NCBI RefSeq assembly: GCF_001984575.1
Contig: NZ_LZNS01000001.1
Coordinates: forward strand, 5,083,346-5,129,233
DNA length: 45,888 bases
Reading direction: 5' to 3'
From: Streptomyces sp. MP131-18
Lineage (GTDB): Bacteria > Actinomycetota > Actinomycetes > Streptomycetales > Streptomycetaceae
In this document: positions 45,816-45,888 of the stretch, piece by piece
Layout of the letters: each line of letters begins with the position of its first letter
Numbering within the stretch: the stretch's first letter is position 1
Program-made: the position numbers and the translations under genes
Notes under the pieces: generated by a model
Seen by the model: only the letters and a program-made list of their open reading frames with translations
The model's database searches: none
Told to the model about the DNA's origin: nothing

Positions 45816-45888
45816 TGCTCGGCTTCGCCTCGCGGGCGGGGGCTTCGCCACCCGCACCCCCGTGGGGGCCGCGGACCGCGCGGGCCGC
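45781..45888 (+). repeat. spaced 18-bp direct repeat at window edge
   Basis: GCGGACCACGCGGGCCGC (45781-45798) recurs with one mismatch at 45871-45888. The intervening 72 bases are GC-rich with no gene visible, and the second copy meets the window edge. Confidence 0.5.

Noticed and set aside
45577..45857. Two minus-strand frames over the tmRNA, containing MAGIEPAS and ESNPRP strings
   Set aside because: These are the well-known false ORFs antisense to tRNA-like 3' ends; the region is tmRNA.

Overview
The window is a high-GC stretch of chromosome from Streptomyces or a very close relative. Gene families and order match, from memory, the S. coelicolor core segment that runs from the mtrA-mtrB-lpqB cluster through secA, the large NAD-glutamate dehydrogenase and pkaA-pkaB-prfB to ftsE-ftsX-smpB-ssrA. 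GTG starts, ATGA or GTGA overlaps, GC-rich hairpins and -10 boxes placed for leaderless transcription all fit. It is mostly core genome. I see no prophage, transposase, CRISPR array or biosynthetic cluster; the only mobile-looking element is a 170-bp inverted-repeat unit just upstream of secA.

Layout. 1-104: 3' end of a 5S rRNA gene and its terminator. 141-5541 (minus): a compact operon of DUF58, MoxR ATPase, DUF4350, DUF4129 and a multi-pass membrane protein. 5685-11947 (plus): mtnA, then mtrA-mtrB-lpqB, then a ComF-like gene. 12230-15070: ribosome hibernation factor, an orphan NarL-type regulator and a YcaQ-like winged-helix protein. 15152-15321: the inverted-repeat element. 15349-20024: secA, an Rv3235-family protein, a DUF6912-type protein and a HAD phosphatase. 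20318-25282: 1654-aa NAD-glutamate dehydrogenase. 25334-29179: XRE/cupin regulator divergent from a methyltransferase, then a two-domain glycosyltransferase/polyol-phosphate transferase. 29394-33017 (minus): sugar ABC importer (lipoprotein and two permeases, no ATPase gene). 33273-39272: FHA/FtsK-like protein divergent from two membrane-anchored Ser/Thr kinases. 39296-45888: prfB, a sortase-anchored heptad-repeat protein, a small zinc-ribbon protein, ftsE-ftsX, an S41 protease, smpB and tmRNA.

How the genes work together. MtrA-MtrB-LpqB is the envelope and development signalling system. SecA drives protein export. FtsEX, the S41 protease and the LAETG surface protein belong to the cell envelope. 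PrfB, HPF, SmpB and tmRNA serve translation termination, hibernation and rescue. The FHA/FtsK-like protein next to two PknB-like kinases suggests a phosphothreonine circuit.

No complete new system is obvious. The best leads are the heptad-repeat LAETG protein, the MalF-type permease with a beta-sandwich-like insert, the FHA/FtsK protein with an altered P-loop, the inverted-repeat element in the secA leader, and several leaderless or unusual starts.
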